Positions 14,493 through 15,295 of a DNA stretch of 15,295 nt are shown one piece after another (within the stretch, counting starts at the first letter, position 1; each line of letters opens with the position of its first letter). The notes beneath the pieces are model-generated. The model worked only from the letters and a program-made list of their open reading frames with translations, made no database searches and was not told where the DNA came from. The translations under genes and the position numbers were made by a program. The DNA is taken from positions 1 to 15,295 of the forward strand of contig CAYMPL010000048.1 of the NCBI GenBank assembly GCA_964392415.1. Direction: 5' to 3'. This DNA comes from CAYJMQ01 sp964392415. Lineage in GTDB: Bacteria > Bdellovibrionota > JACOXK01 > 2-02-FULL-40-11.

Positions 14493-15295
14493 ATTTCTAT
14501 TCTTTTTCATTGGGTTTCATTGGGTTTTCTTTGCCGCCTCTTTAGCCTATGGGAACAATCCGACACGGGATTTTGCCCGGGAGGTGATGGAGAGGATCAT
14601 TGAGCTATCGAGACCTCGTTCCCTTGCTTACTCGGGACCATGGAAGAAGTGTCTGAATGAGGCGATTCAAATAGTGCGTCAGGAAAAAGGGGCTGTTGTT
14701 TCTAATGATGTTATTGCAAAGGTCAGAAGTTTTTTTAAAACTCCTGAAAGCGCCAAGAGCTATGTGACATTGGAAGAAGCAAAGGCCAAAGAACTTTCTC
14801 AAGAATGGTTGCCCCCAAAACTTATTTCTGACTGGGAGGCTATTTTAAAGCTGTATACTTATGAGGCTCGCCCCTTCTTGGAGGCGGTGAGACCCAGCTT
14901 CCATCCAAAATTATTTGGCGATTTATCTTTGTCTTCTGAACAGCGGCAAGCGATCCTCATCTCTTATTACAGCGATGAAATTGCGAGAGAGGCGCATGCT
15001 GCGCTTTTGAAGGTGAGGGATCTTCCCGAGTTCGATTTTTTAAGATCTACCTTTGAGGAGTTAAAAGAATTTTTTACGAAAAAAATGACTCTGCGGCAGA
15101 TGATGGAAAAAACAACGACTCATACTACAGAAATCAAAGGATTAATTTCGGAAGATTTTATCGATCGGGTTATTTCGAAACTGGAAGAAGGAATTTTAAG
15201 GGGGGGGAGAGGGGAGAAAAAATTGGAGGGGGAGGTTTGGAATTTCTTGGGGCGTCTCGAAGAACTCAAGCGAATAGATCGGAAGAGCGTCGTGT
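14458..15295 (+). CDS. Partial exported paralogue of the preceding protein, cut by the contig end
   Basis: The frame opens at ATG 14458, with AAAAAGG ending six bases upstream, and overlaps the previous gene by 35 bases. It has no stop before the window ends. The start encodes a strong signal peptide: MNSLRRFKRQSK, then FLFFFIGF and a hydrophobic run to ASLAYG. The mature N-terminus NPTRDFAREVMERI matches YPTRKDFAKAILECI of the preceding protein. A tryptophan-containing PW(E/K) and an AIQ helix follow at the same spacing, so the two are paralogues. The 270 or so real codons are helical and charged, with no catalytic motif. The last seven codons, from 15276 on, come from adapter sequence and should be ignored; genuine coding sequence ends near 15275. 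Confidence 0.75.
   Translation, partial: MNSLRRFKRQSKFLFFFIGFHWVFFAASLAYGNNPTRDFAREVMERIIELSRPRSLAYSGPWKKCLNEAIQIVRQEKGAVVSNDVIAKVRSFFKTPESAKSYVTLEEAKAKELSQEWLPPKLISDWEAILKLYTYEARPFLEAVRPSFHPKLFGDLSLSSEQRQAILISYYSDEIAREAHAALLKVRDLPEFDFLRSTFEELKEFFTKKMTLRQMMEKTTTHTTEIKGLISEDFIDRVISKLEEGILRGGRGEKKLEGEVWNFLGRLEELKRIDRKSVV
15276..15295. other. Illumina adapter remnant (artefact)
   Basis: The last 20 bases, AGATCGGAAGAGCGTCGTGT, are identical to the start of the Illumina TruSeq universal adapter as seen in read-through. A natural 20-base match exactly at the sequence end is very unlikely. This is untrimmed library sequence and marks the contig end. Confidence 0.95.

Overview
This looks like one assembled contig from an uncultured, moderately AT-rich Gram-negative (diderm) bacterium. 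Large exported proteins with Sec-type signal peptides, a c-type heme motif and a possible sigma-54 promoter would fit a deltaproteobacterial or Bdellovibrio-like lineage, but that placement is a guess from gene style. No rRNA, tRNA, CRISPR array or transposase was seen. The last 20 bases (15276-15295) are identical to the start of a standard Illumina adapter, so the true sequence ends at about 15275.

Region 1 (1-4016) is a compact operon that resembles an undescribed ribosomally made, modified peptide (RiPP) system. It starts with a 44-codon peptide gene (110-244) carrying the best ribosome binding site in the operon. A perfect hairpin with a short T tract (251-280) follows. Then come four genes joined by ATGA stop/start overlaps: a spermidine-synthase-like Rossmann transferase with an unknown C-terminal domain, two paralogous DUF6445-like 2-oxoglutarate/Fe(II) oxygenases, and a 12-helix MFS exporter. 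The layout (abundant small peptide, leaky terminator, poorly initiated modifying enzymes, exporter) is what a precursor-peptide pathway needs. The product and the modified residues cannot be read from the sequence.

Region 2 (4017-7638) has an intergenic stretch with a dyad, a promoter readable as either sigma-54 or sigma-70, and a leader that can form two mutually exclusive hairpins. It precedes a 1135-residue exported protein of unknown function with a Gly/Ala-rich hydrophobic segment, a Pro/Ser-rich linker and a Trp/Gly-rich C-terminus.

Region 3 (7657-11934, minus strand) is a convergent 1425-residue exported protein with a single CXXCH heme motif near its N-terminus and hydrophobic segments near its C-terminus. 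Its function is not recognised.

Region 4 (11935-15275) begins with a divergent intergenic region holding a perfect 11-bp inverted repeat and a possible 40-codon ORF with a strong ribosome binding site. Two tandem paralogous exported proteins follow. The first is complete and HEAT-repeat-like. The second starts inside the 3' end of the first and is cut off by the contig end.
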